Assembly (NCBI GenBank): GCA_964458015.1
Contig: CAYWGR010000215.1
Coordinates: 1 to 8,489, forward strand
Direction: 5' to 3'
Length of the DNA: 8,489 nucleotides
Origin: CAYWGR01 sp964458015
GTDB taxonomy: Bacteria; Planctomycetota; Planctomycetia; Pirellulales; Thermoguttaceae
Part shown: one piece after another, positions 1 to 5,897 of the stretch
Layout: every line of letters starts with the position of its first letter
How positions within the stretch are numbered: position 1 is the first letter of the stretch
Notes under the pieces: generated by a model
Told to the model about the DNA's origin: nothing
The model's database searches: none
The model's input: the letters and a program-made list of their open reading frames with translations, nothing else
Program-made: the position numbers and the translations under genes

Positions 1-469
1 CATTTTTTATCCCTTTGTGCCGGACGAAGGCGTGGATCTGGTGGGCGTCGAGGCGGGCGGACGCTCGAATAAGCCGGGCGACCATTCTTCGACGCTTTGT
101 TTCGGCCTGCCCGGCATCTTGCACGGCAGTTACAGCTATGTTTTGCAAGATGAAGACGGCCAGACGAGCGACGTTCATAGCGTATCGGCCGGATTGGACT
201 ATCCCGGCACCGGGCCCGAGCATAGCTTCTGGAAAGATACAGGCCGCGCCACCTACACGAACGCCAAAGACGACGAAGCCCTGAAGGCCTTCGATCTGTT
301 GGCTCGCTTGGAAGGGATTATGCCCGCCTTGGAAAGCTCCCATGCACTGGCCGAGGCGATTAAACAGGCCCCACGACGTAAATCGGACGAAATCATCGTT
401 GTTTGTCTCTCCGGCCGCGGCGATAAAGATGCCGCCGAGATCGCCAGGATTCGGGGAGACGTTATTTAG
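1..469 (+). CDS. trpB: Tryptophan synthase beta chain, C-terminal part (5' end outside window)
   Basis: This is the 3' end of trpB. The beta chain is the PLP enzyme that condenses indole with L-serine to make L-tryptophan in the cytoplasmic alpha2-beta2 complex. The frame is open from base 2, before any start codon, and reads IFYPFVPDEGVDLVGVEAGG, so the gene begins outside the window; a GTG at 17 is internal. Visible family signatures, in order, are the HGSYSYVLQDEDGQ segment, HSVSAGLDYPGTGPEHS, LEGIMPALESSHA and SGRGDKD. In the Salmonella enzyme the glutamate of the EGI-PALE segment lies near the cofactor and the serine of SGRGDKD contacts the PLP ring nitrogen; both are present. About 155 residues remain of a chain of usually about 400. 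TrpA follows on the same strand, as expected for a trpBA unit. The identification is secure. Confidence 0.96.
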   Translation, partial: IFYPFVPDEGVDLVGVEAGGRSNKPGDHSSTLCFGLPGILHGSYSYVLQDEDGQTSDVHSVSAGLDYPGTGPEHSFWKDTGRATYTNAKDDEALKAFDLLARLEGIMPALESSHALAEAIKQAPRRKSDEIIVVCLSGRGDKDAAEIARIRGDVI

Positions 470-560
470 TGGATAGTAGATAGTGGCTAGTGGCTAGAGT
501 AATTTCTGATTTCTGATTTGCCGACTCTGACCCCTGATTCCTGACCCCTGACCCCTGATT
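470..560 (+). repeat. Short tandem repeats filling the trpB-trpA spacer
   Basis: The spacer is built almost wholly from head-to-tail microrepeats of several kinds: GATAGTA/GATAGTG and GTGGCTA x2 at about 472-495, TTCTGAT x2 at about 503-517, and CTGACCC/CTGATTC units of 6-7 nt at about 527-560. No hairpin or Shine-Dalgarno site is evident. The first part carries stop codons in several frames. In antisense the repeats encode GSGIRGQ-like peptides, which look like translated repeat rather than protein. Function is unknown. Confidence 0.75.
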
Positions 561-566
561 GTGCCC

Positions 567-1373
567 ATGTCTTCCATCGACAAATTATTTCGCGAACTTC
601 GTGCTGCCGGGCGCAAGGCTTTCATGCCGTTTGTGACGGCGGGCGATCCTGATCTTGATTTTACCGCGGCCGTTATCCGTCGGCTGGCTGCCAAAGGGTG
701 CAGTTTGTTCGAGCTAGGAATTCCCTACAGCGATCCGGTGGCCGACGGGCCGGTGATTCAGGCTTCTTATACGCGCGCACTCGACCGCAAGACCAAGCTG
801 GCCGACATTATGGCGATGGTCGGCGGCATTACGCCGTCGCTCGACGCGCCGCTGGTCACGATGGTCAGCTATTCGATTGTTTATCGCCACGGGCTGGAAG
901 ATTATGTCGCCGATGCCAAGGCGGTGGGCGTCGCCGGCGCGATCGTGCCCGACTTGCCGGTCGAAGAATCTGCGGCATTGGCCGAGGTATGCCGGCGCGA
1001 AGATTTTTCGCTCATCCAGTTGATTACGCCCACCACCCCGCGCGACCGCGCGTTGCGCATTGCCGAACGGACCACCGGGTTCATCTATTACGTATCCGTG
1101 GCGGGCATCACGGGCGAACGGACCAAACTGCCGCCGGAAATTGTTGATAACGTAGCTTGGTTGCGATCTCAAACGCCGCTGCCGATTTGCGTCGGGTTCG
1201 GCATCAGCAAGCCGGAGCATGTGAAGATGCTGGCTCCGGTAGCCGACGGGCTGATTGTCGGTTCGGCGATCGTTCGCCGCGTGGCCGAAGCGGCCACCAA
1301 GCCCCGCGAGCAAGTGCTCGATGAAATTGGCGACTATGCCGAGGAACTATTGGCGGCACTCGAAGCCAAATAA
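567..1373 (+). CDS. trpA: Tryptophan synthase alpha chain
   Basis: TrpA cleaves indole-3-glycerol phosphate to indole and glyceraldehyde 3-phosphate and passes indole through a tunnel to TrpB. The 268-aa chain has the usual family length and shows the TIM-barrel signatures PFVTAGDPD (21-29), FELGIPYSDPVADGPVIQ (48-65), VPDLPVEES, SVAGITGER, VGFGIS and GLIVGSAIV, the last two belonging to the phosphate-binding end. With the ATG at 567 as start, the two catalytic residues fall at Glu49 and Asp60, exactly as in the Salmonella enzyme. That favours this ATG over a GTG two codons upstream at 561. No Shine-Dalgarno site is visible, so translation may depend on reinitiation after trpB or an unstructured leader. 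The gap to trpB is unusually long for this pair, and the 3' end overlaps the T-tract of a terminator serving the convergent gene. Confidence 0.97.
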   Translation: MSSIDKLFRELRAAGRKAFMPFVTAGDPDLDFTAAVIRRLAAKGCSLFELGIPYSDPVADGPVIQASYTRALDRKTKLADIMAMVGGITPSLDAPLVTMVSYSIVYRHGLEDYVADAKAVGVAGAIVPDLPVEESAALAEVCRREDFSLIQLITPTTPRDRALRIAERTTGFIYYVSVAGITGERTKLPPEIVDNVAWLRSQTPLPICVGFGISKPEHVKMLAPVADGLIVGSAIVRRVAEAATKPREQVLDEIGDYAEELLAALEAK

Positions 1374-1375
1374 TC

Positions 1376-1426
1376 AAAAAGAACGCCATGCCTACGACGC
1401 CCACACGAATCGCAAGCATGGCGTTC
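1376..1426 (-). terminator. Intrinsic terminator of the Gfo/Idh/MocA gene, between convergent genes
   Basis: A perfect 11-bp inverted repeat (GAACGCCATGC at 1381-1391 and its complement at 1416-1426, loop 24 nt) lies between the two stop codons. Read on the - strand the stem is followed directly by TTTTT (1380-1376) and a further T-rich stretch running into the end of trpA, so it fits a rho-independent terminator for the - strand gene. On the + strand the stem is followed by AATATCGG, with no U-tract, so it is at best a weak stop for trpA. Confidence 0.75.
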
Positions 1427-1439
1427 AATATCGGCTCTC

Positions 1440-2786
1440 TTACAACACCTTCGTTGTGCCGGGCACGGCCACGGGATAATGTCCCTGGGTGTCGGGCATG
1501 ACCGGCGGATTGGATTCCATCGTCATCTGATCAAGACCGGGGGCAAGCTCTAGGTTCGAAGCCATCGCATCGTTCCAGGTCACTTGCTTGCCTGACTCGG
1601 CGGCCATGCGGCCGAGAATGCCGACCATCGCGGCCTTGGCGCAACGCTCCGCTTCGTTGTACGGCTTGTTTTGCCGAATCGCATCGAATAGCAGATCATG
1701 CTCGTATTGATAGGGATTGCTGGCGGCCGTCGGTTTCCATGCCACGTTGTCGGGCGTTTGGTTGTAGCCCTTGAATAGGCGCGGCTGCGGCACTCCTTCG
1801 CCGACCAGGGCGGACCCTTTCGCGCCGTGAATGACGCAGCACCATTGGTTCCAGCACTCGGCGATCGTGCGGCCTTGGGCGAACAACCGCGTGCCATCGG
1901 GGAATGTGTATTCGACGGCATGATGATCGAACAGTTGGTCGGGCTCGGTGCGCACCTGTCGGCCGCCTTGCCCTTGGGCAGAAACGGGCCAGGCATTTTT
2001 AACCCAGCAGCACACATCGAGATTGTGGATCAGCCAGTCCAGAAGAAATGTGCCGTTGAGCCATGTGAAATTCGAGTAATTGCGAATCTGATGGGCCAGT
2101 TCGCTCATGCCGGCCGATTTCGGCGTAAATCCGACGGGGCCGTGTTCGCGGTAAGCCCAGCAAGTGATCACATCGCCGATAGCGCCCTGATGGATCTGTT
2201 CGACGGTCTGCGCTAATGCCAAGCTGTGACGGCTCATCAAGCCGCCGGCGATTTTGAGGTTCTTTTTCGCCGCCTCTTCGCCTGCCTTCAACACCCGGCG
2301 CACGCCGGGAGCATCCACGGCGAACGATTTCTCCATGAAAACGTTCATCCCCTTTTGTACCGCATATTCCAGATGCATCGGGCGGAAGGCAGGCGGAGTG
2401 GTCAGAATCGCGACGCTGCCGGGCTCCAACGAGTCGATGGCCTTGCGATAACCGTCCATGCCGATGAACTGCCGCTCCTTGGGCACTTCGACCTGCTTGC
2501 CAAACTGTTTGGAAGCCGCATCAAAACTGGGCGAGAGCCTGTTCTCGAATACGTCGGCCATGGCCCAAAGCTTCGTAGGGCCCTTGGTCGAAAGAGCTTC
2601 GAACATGGCGCCGGTTCCACGTCCGCCGCAACCGATCAATGCGATTTTGATCGTGTTGTCCTCGCCGGCGTGGACGTGCGGAACGGCCACGCCCGCCAGG
2701 GCCGTGCCGGCCAGGACAATGCCCGATTTTTTGAGAAAATCACGACGGGAAGGTGACGTGCGGCTATTGTTTTCTCCAGAGCTCAT
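1440..2786 (-). CDS. Tat-exported Gfo/Idh/MocA family oxidoreductase
   Basis: This is a 448-aa NAD(P)-dependent sugar or inositol dehydrogenase-like protein. The N-terminus carries a twin-arginine signal (SRRDFLKKS at 13-21, hydrophobic stretch about 23-36, likely cleavage after VHA at 40), so it is probably folded with its cofactor and exported to the periplasm. The Rossmann domain begins at KIALIGCGGRGTGA (47-60), with an acidic residue after the second strand (AMADVF, Asp78), TTPPAFRPMH (129-138) and MEKSF (151-155, usually EKP). In the substrate domain, WLIHNLDVCCW (251-261) supplies the His and Asp seen in planctomycete members. AGAAGGAAC lies about 6 nt before the ATG, one of the few clear ribosome sites here. 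Family and export are well supported. The substrate cannot be told from sequence; glycan-derived sugars or amino sugars are plausible only by analogy. It follows argG on the same strand, but the large gap argues against one operon. Confidence 0.93.
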   Translation of the reverse strand: MSSGENNSRTSPSRRDFLKKSGIVLAGTALAGVAVPHVHAGEDNTIKIALIGCGGRGTGAMFEALSTKGPTKLWAMADVFENRLSPSFDAASKQFGKQVEVPKERQFIGMDGYRKAIDSLEPGSVAILTTPPAFRPMHLEYAVQKGMNVFMEKSFAVDAPGVRRVLKAGEEAAKKNLKIAGGLMSRHSLALAQTVEQIHQGAIGDVITCWAYREHGPVGFTPKSAGMSELAHQIRNYSNFTWLNGTFLLDWLIHNLDVCCWVKNAWPVSAQGQGGRQVRTEPDQLFDHHAVEYTFPDGTRLFAQGRTIAECWNQWCCVIHGAKGSALVGEGVPQPRLFKGYNQTPDNVAWKPTAASNPYQYEHDLLFDAIRQNKPYNEAERCAKAAMVGILGRMAAESGKQVTWNDAMASNLELAPGLDQMTMESNPPVMPDTQGHYPVAVPGTTKVL

Positions 2787-2821
2787 GCGATGTTCCTTCT
2801 TCTAATAGGTCCACATAATTG

Positions 2822-2884
2822 CGAAAGTGCCGGCGAGGCAACGACCGCCGGCAATTGCGTGGTTGCAGGTTTGCGGCACTTTCG
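2822..2884 (-). promoter_or_regulatory. Long inverted repeat in the leader of the oxidoreductase gene
   Basis: Two perfect 11-bp arms, CGAAAGTGCCG (2822-2832) and its complement (2874-2884), enclose a 41-nt loop. The loop holds a nested 5-bp stem (GCAAC 2838-2842 with GTTGC 2862-2866) and the palindrome GCAATTGC (2851-2858). The element ends about 35 nt before the ATG of the - strand gene. No T-run follows on that strand, so it is not an ordinary terminator. It may be a structured 5' untranslated region or a protein-binding site; no known riboswitch class is recognised. Confidence 0.5.
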
Positions 2885-3062
2885 ATTTTCCGCGGTTTAT
2901 TTAGAAAAAATAGAAAGGTGGGAAAATAGGAATGTGAGGCGTCCCTGGACATTCTCTCATTATCCACACAACGAACACCGGTGTCGTGCAAGCTATTTCA
3001 ATGAAATAAATTACACAAACCCCTCTTCCTAACGGAATGGGGATTTGAGCTATGTTTTATCT

Positions 3063-3132
3063 CGTTCCGAAGCTCCGGCTTCGGAATGCTGGGTAGAGGC
3101 TCGATTGGGCTCCAAACCGAAGCTTGGGAGCC
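3063..3132. repeat. Two hairpins downstream of argG, probably a dispersed palindromic repeat
   Basis: The first is a perfect 9-bp stem with a TCCG loop (TTCCGAAGC at 3065-3073, complement at 3078-3086), extendable by a G-U and a C-G pair to 3063-3088. The second pairs GGCTCC (3108-3113) with GGAGCC (3127-3132). Neither is followed by a T-run on either strand, so a terminator role for argG, whose stop is about 80 nt away, is uncertain. Hairpins of the form GTTCC-GAAGCTCCGGCTTC-GGAAC recur between genes in planctomycete and cyanobacterial genomes as far as I recall, so this is probably a dispersed repeat. Confidence 0.55.
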
Positions 3133-3163
3133 GCGTAGACCTTAATTTCGTTGTCGTTCGCTC

Positions 3164-4378
3164 TTAATACTTTCGCGGCCAGACCTGAGCTTGGACGCGG
3201 CTGGGCAGGCCTTGGATGCGGAGAAATCCTTCGGCGTCGGTCTGATTGTAGGATCCGCCGCCCTCCATCGTTGCGATGCCTTCGTCGTAAAGGCTGTAGG
3301 GGCTGCTGCGCCCGTCAACAATGACGTTGCCCTTGTAAAGGTTCAGACTCACTTCGCCGGTGACCGGCTTTTGGGCCTCGCGAATGAAGGCCATCAAGGC
3401 GTCCAGCTTCGCGTGATACCAAAAACCGTAATAAACCATTTCGGCCACTTCGGGAGCCAAGCGGTCGCGCAGATGCATCAGATCGCGGTCCATCGTCAAT
3501 TGTTCCACGACGCGATGGGCTGCGTAAAGAATCGTCATGCCAGGGGCTTCGTAAACGCCGCGGCTCTTCATGCCGACGAAACGATTTTCGACCATGTCGA
3601 TCTGGCCGATGCCATTGCGGCCGCCGATCTTGTTCAACAACGTAACGATCTCGAACGCGCCCAAGCTCTGGCCGTTGACGCTTACGGGAATGCCGGCCTC
3701 GAAACCGATCTTCACATTTTCGATCTTGTCGGGGGCCTTTTGCGGCGTAACGCACATGCCGAACTCGACCGTATCGATGCCGTTGACCATGAGGTCTTCC
3801 AGCTTGCCAGCTTCATAGCTGATGTGCAGGCAGTTTTCATCCGAGCTGTAGGGCTTGGCGACCGACGCCTTGACGGGGATATTCTTCTCCTTGCAATAGG
3901 CGATCATAGCGGTGCGGCCCGGGAATTGTTTGCGGAACCGCTCGATGCGCCAAGGGGCGATCATTTTCACAGTCGGGTCGAGTGCTTCGGCGGCCAATTG
4001 GAACCGGCATTGATCGTTGCCCTTGCCTGTCGCGCCGTGGGCATACGCATCGGCCCCGACTTCGCGGGCGACTTGCAAGCAGATCTTCGAGATCAACGGC
4101 CGTGCAATCGATGTGCCCAGCAGATAGATGCTTTCGTACTTGGCGTCCCATTGCAGGACGGGAAAGGCGAAGTCGCGGCACAGTTCCTTTTGGGCATCGA
4201 CGATCCGGGCCGACTTGGCTCCGATATTCTTGGCCTTTTGCAGAATCGCCTCGCGGTCCTCGCACGGCTGGCCGAGATCGACATAGACGCAATGCACTTC
4301 GTAGCCTTCATCCATCAACCAACCCAAAATGACCGAGGTATCCAGTCCGCCGGAATATGCCAGTACGCAGCTTGCCAT
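3164..4378 (-). CDS. argG: Argininosuccinate synthase
   Basis: ArgG joins citrulline and aspartate, using ATP, to make argininosuccinate, the next-to-last step of arginine synthesis, in the cytoplasm. The 404-aa chain matches the short, roughly 400-residue class. Near the N-terminus is the ATP pyrophosphatase P-loop AYSGGLDTS (7-15), followed by YVDLGQ (32-37), ESIYLLGTSIARP (82-94), the substrate loop HGATGKGNDQ (114-123, then C where V is usual), PYSSDENCLHISYEAG (176-191) and GIGQIDMVENRFVGMKSRGVYEAPG. The frame runs on upstream to 4474, but the extra 32 codons are not family-like, and homologues begin at MASCVLAYSGG, so the ATG at 4378 is chosen; a weak TGGAAC precedes it. No other arginine gene is present in the window, so it appears to stand alone. 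The identification is secure. Confidence 0.96.
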   Translation of the reverse strand: MASCVLAYSGGLDTSVILGWLMDEGYEVHCVYVDLGQPCEDREAILQKAKNIGAKSARIVDAQKELCRDFAFPVLQWDAKYESIYLLGTSIARPLISKICLQVAREVGADAYAHGATGKGNDQCRFQLAAEALDPTVKMIAPWRIERFRKQFPGRTAMIAYCKEKNIPVKASVAKPYSSDENCLHISYEAGKLEDLMVNGIDTVEFGMCVTPQKAPDKIENVKIGFEAGIPVSVNGQSLGAFEIVTLLNKIGGRNGIGQIDMVENRFVGMKSRGVYEAPGMTILYAAHRVVEQLTMDRDLMHLRDRLAPEVAEMVYYGFWYHAKLDALMAFIREAQKPVTGEVSLNLYKGNVIVDGRSSPYSLYDEGIATMEGGGSYNQTDAEGFLRIQGLPSRVQAQVWPRKY

Positions 4379-4757
4379 GAGGAAGTTCCAAATGTCTTCA
4401 ATAGGGAAGAATAAACGTTCAAAACAGTATTTTGACGGATTGCACCCCATCGGACAAGGGGACAGGTGAACCAAGATACCCTAATCTTGAATTACCTCGC
4501 AAAGCCCAAATGTGGGGGGTAATTTGCTTTCTACCACCCTCAGCCAAGCTAATGACGTCTGTTCTCCAAAGGCCGATAAGAAAACCGCACTCCGAAGCCC
4601 GAATGGTGCCAATGTGATAGACTAGTAGCGCTGCGCCGGCCCATTAGCACCACTTTTGTCGCCCCTTGACACTACCGGTGGCCTGATCGGTCTGGGATTT
4701 GTGGACGCTAAATGGCCAGATCAATGAGATCCATCGAAAAGAAATGGCGTTGGAACG
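4379..4757. other. Divergent intergenic region between argG and the CopZ-N-like gene
   Basis: This 379-nt stretch must hold the promoters of argG (- strand) and of the gene pair beginning at 4758 (+ strand). A TTGACA hexamer lies at 4666-4671 on the + strand, but no good -10 box sits 16-18 nt beyond it, so I do not call a promoter. A G-run (GGGGGG) occurs near 4513. No ARG-box-like palindrome, riboswitch or convincing small gene is visible. The 61-codon frame at 4432-4617 has no protein-like character. Confidence 0.5.
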
Positions 4758-5204
4758 ATGAACAAAGCCTTCGTTCGTGAACCAGACAACACTGTTGAGT
4801 ATTGTCCCCGTTGCGGTTCAAAAGGGGAACAAGTCGGCTGGGAAACCGTTCAGGCCCATTTACCTGAAGGTGAGAAACCCAAGGTTGCCGACCCCGCCAA
4901 CTTCTGTCCGTCGCCGAACTGCGATGTCGTATATTTCGACGCCTTTGAACGGGTCATCGTAACTGACGATCTGAGCGGGCCGGTCTATCCTAAAAATCCC
5001 GACGCACCCATCTGTGCCTGCTTCGGCCTGACACGGCAAGATATCGAAGCGGACGTTCGCGAGGGGAGTGTTGCCCGCGTCAAGGCGATTATTGAAAAAG
5101 CCGACTCTCCCGAGGCATGTTGTTCCCGAAAGGCAGCCAATGGCCGATCTTGCGTGGCCTACGCCCAGAAATACTACATGCAGTGTCGAGGAGCCAAGCA
5201 ATGA
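4758..5204 (+). CDS. CopZ N-terminal-domain-like protein: zinc ribbon plus BFD-like [2Fe-2S] domain
   Basis: This 148-aa soluble protein is rich in cysteines. The first half has YCPRC (Cys16, Cys19) and FCPSPNCDVVYFD (Cys50, Cys55), four ligands fit for one zinc. The second half has ICACFGLTRQDI (Cys86, Cys88), ACCSRK (Cys121/122) and NGRSC (Cys132), the pattern of BFD-like [2Fe-2S] domains. The order and wording, especially FC-x4-C-x-VVYF then CxC and a later C-x(9)-C, match the N-terminal domain of Archaeoglobus fulgidus CopZ, known to bind zinc and a [2Fe-2S] cluster. The copper-binding CxxC C-terminal domain of CopZ is absent, so it may move electrons or sense metal or redox state rather than carry copper; this is inference. 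GGAA lies only 2 nt before the ATG. The stop overlaps the next gene's start. Fold assignment is fairly sure; role is not. Confidence 0.85.
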   Translation: MNKAFVREPDNTVEYCPRCGSKGEQVGWETVQAHLPEGEKPKVADPANFCPSPNCDVVYFDAFERVIVTDDLSGPVYPKNPDAPICACFGLTRQDIEADVREGSVARVKAIIEKADSPEACCSRKAANGRSCVAYAQKYYMQCRGAKQ

Positions 5205-5368
5205 ACCGCCTGCTTATGTTCGCCGGGATGACGCTTGGCGGCTATGCCGGTTGGTGGGCCGGTGATGCCATGGGGTTCGGACTGATGGGCACGTTTCTGA
5301 TCAGTTCGCTCGGTAGTCTCGTCGGAATCGTCGTCGCGTGGAAAATCCTGGTGGATTACTTGGATTGA
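5201..5368 (+). CDS. Small glycine-rich membrane protein coupled to the CopZ-N-like gene
   Basis: The product has 55 residues and is almost wholly membrane-embedded: two hydrophobic segments at about 5-22 and 27-47 separated by a short turn, ending in KILVDYLD. Glycines recur at close spacing (GGYAGWWAG, MGFGLMG, GSLVG), as in glycine-zipper helices that pack tightly or oligomerise. The ATG at 5201 overlaps the TGA of the preceding gene (ATGA), and GAGGAG lies about 7 nt upstream, a good ribosome site inside that gene; a longer in-frame extension back to 5117 is therefore rejected. The overlap implies translational coupling with the [2Fe-2S] protein and suggests a joint task at the membrane, for example anchoring it or receiving electrons from it; that is inference. 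I recall similar unnamed 50-60-aa proteins in planctomycetes, but no function. Confidence 0.75.
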   Translation: MNRLLMFAGMTLGGYAGWWAGDAMGFGLMGTFLISSLGSLVGIVVAWKILVDYLD

Positions 5369-5442
5369 TAAAACGGCCGCCTACGAACATGCTAATCCCA
5401 CTCCCCTCGCCCCTTCCAACCGCCGCTTGCAGCTTCGCAACA

Positions 5443-5519
5443 TCTCCCTCGCTCGCCTGCTCAGAAGCGTCATCAAAAAATCTCCCCTCGCCCACTTGCT
5501 CAGCAGCGTCATTAAAAAA
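5443..5519 (+). repeat. 39-bp imperfect tandem duplication
   Basis: Two head-to-tail units, 5443-5480 (38 nt) and 5481-5519 (39 nt), share TCTCCC-TCGC-C--CTGCTCAG-AGCGTCAT-AAAAAA with few mismatches. A third, truncated unit (CTCCCCTCGCCCGCTCGC) opens at 5520 and passes into the palindromic element, and a related CTCCCCTCGCCCC occurs at 5401-5413. The array thus seems to have grown outward from the edge of the dispersed element. Confidence 0.75.
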
Positions 5520-5561
5520 CTCCCCTCGCCCGCTCGCGGGAGAGGGGCCGGGGGTGAGGGC
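5520..5561 (+). repeat. GC-rich palindromic dispersed element, copy 1
   Basis: CCCCTC-G-CCCGC (5522-5533) pairs with GCGGG-A-GAGGGG (5536-5547) to give an 11-bp stem with one mismatch, followed by CCGGGGGTGAGGGC. The same layout, inverted and diverged, recurs at 7470-7508. Sequences of this form (CCCTCACCCC-GGCCCCTCTCCC plus a G-rich arm) are common between genes in many bacteria and often yield spurious peptides such as LTPGPSPASGRGE, seen here in antisense. It is not a T-tract terminator. Confidence 0.75.
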
Positions 5562-5876
5562 GTGTTGCCTTCCCTCGCGATATTCTTTTCCACTCAACTA
5601 CAAGCCTGTGTCTCCGTTCCGAACTCGCGACTCCTTGGGTGTTCAGACGACACTGATTCGTATCGGACTGCACAGGAGCCGTGCCGGCACGAATGCGTTT
5701 TTCGAGACCGGCCGATGGATAGACCGTGCATCACTCCAGTCGTCCACTCATATTGAGGGAGACTTTGGAATTGGGTATGATGTACGGTTGTTTGAGGTGT
5801 GTCTCCAGCAGGTGGCTCTAGTATTTCTCATCAGCGCCGTTTGTAGGATATTTGGCCTAACCAGAAACTGCGGCAT

Positions 5877-5882
5877 TATAAC
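5877..5882 (+). promoter_or_regulatory. Possible -10 box before the 60-aa membrane protein
   Basis: TATAAC matches the sigma-70 -10 consensus at five of six bases and lies 15 nt before the ATG at 5898, which would give a very short leader and would fit the lack of a Shine-Dalgarno site. No good -35 hexamer stands 16-18 nt upstream, so the call is weak. Confidence 0.25.
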
Positions 5883-5897
5883 ACGCTCAAAAACATT

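Larger units (their letters stand above)
2787..3163. other. Gene-free spacer between argG and the oxidoreductase gene
   Basis: This 377-nt stretch holds the leader and presumably the promoter of the oxidoreductase gene, and the 3' flank of argG. It contains a structured inverted repeat at 2822-2884, a 10-bp palindrome ACACCGGTGT at 2975-2984 that could be an operator, an AT-rich stretch around 2885-2930, and two hairpins at 3063-3132. I could not place a convincing -35/-10 pair on the - strand, and the short reading frames here show no protein-like features. Confidence 0.6.
5369..5897. other. Repeat-rich gene-free stretch
   Basis: This 529-nt stretch separates the CopZ-N-like pair from the membrane-protein cluster. 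Its left part (5401-5561) consists of the tandem and dispersed repeats listed separately. From about 5565 to 5870 I see no gene, only a 12-bp palindrome CGTGCCGGCACG at 5680-5691. Open frames across it (for example to 5756 or 5907 on +) are made of translated repeat such as RPLAGEGPGVRA followed by residues with no recognisable family, so I do not call them. The last 20 nt hold a possible -10 box for the next gene. Confidence 0.6.

Noticed and set aside
494..694. A 66-codon - strand frame with GSGIRGQ-like repeats
   Set aside because: It is the trpB-trpA spacer microrepeat read in antisense plus a shadow of trpA.
714..1313. A 199-codon frame antisense to trpA
   Set aside because: Complete overlap with a secure gene; Arg/His/Asn-rich shadow with no domain.
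3191..4414. A 407-codon open frame on the + strand opposite argG
   Set aside because: It lies wholly antisense to a secure argG and has the Ala/Asp/His-rich character of a GC-driven shadow frame; no family motif.
4432..4617. A 61-codon frame in the argG-CopZ-N spacer
   Set aside because: No ribosome site, no domain, and composition unlike the real genes nearby.
4666..4671. TTGACA as a -35 box for the CopZ-N-like pair
   Set aside because: No acceptable -10 hexamer within 15-19 nt downstream.
4744..4761. A five-codon upstream frame (MALER) whose stop overlaps the start of the CopZ-N-like gene as ATGA
   Set aside because: Too short to distinguish from chance and without a ribosome site; a regulatory leader peptide cannot be supported.
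5443..5561. Repeats considered as a CRISPR array
   Set aside because: Units are directly adjacent without unique spacers, and there are no cas genes.
5301..5597. A 98-codon - strand frame with repeated GEFFNDAAEQ / GRFFDDASEQ units, at first sight a repeat protein
   Set aside because: The peptide repeat is the 39-bp tandem DNA repeat read in antisense, joined to the LTPGPSPASGRGE peptide typical of the dispersed element.
5600..5760. Possible transposase or pseudogene remnant in the gene-free stretch
   Set aside because: Translated frames show no recognisable motif; no flanking inverted repeats or target duplication found.
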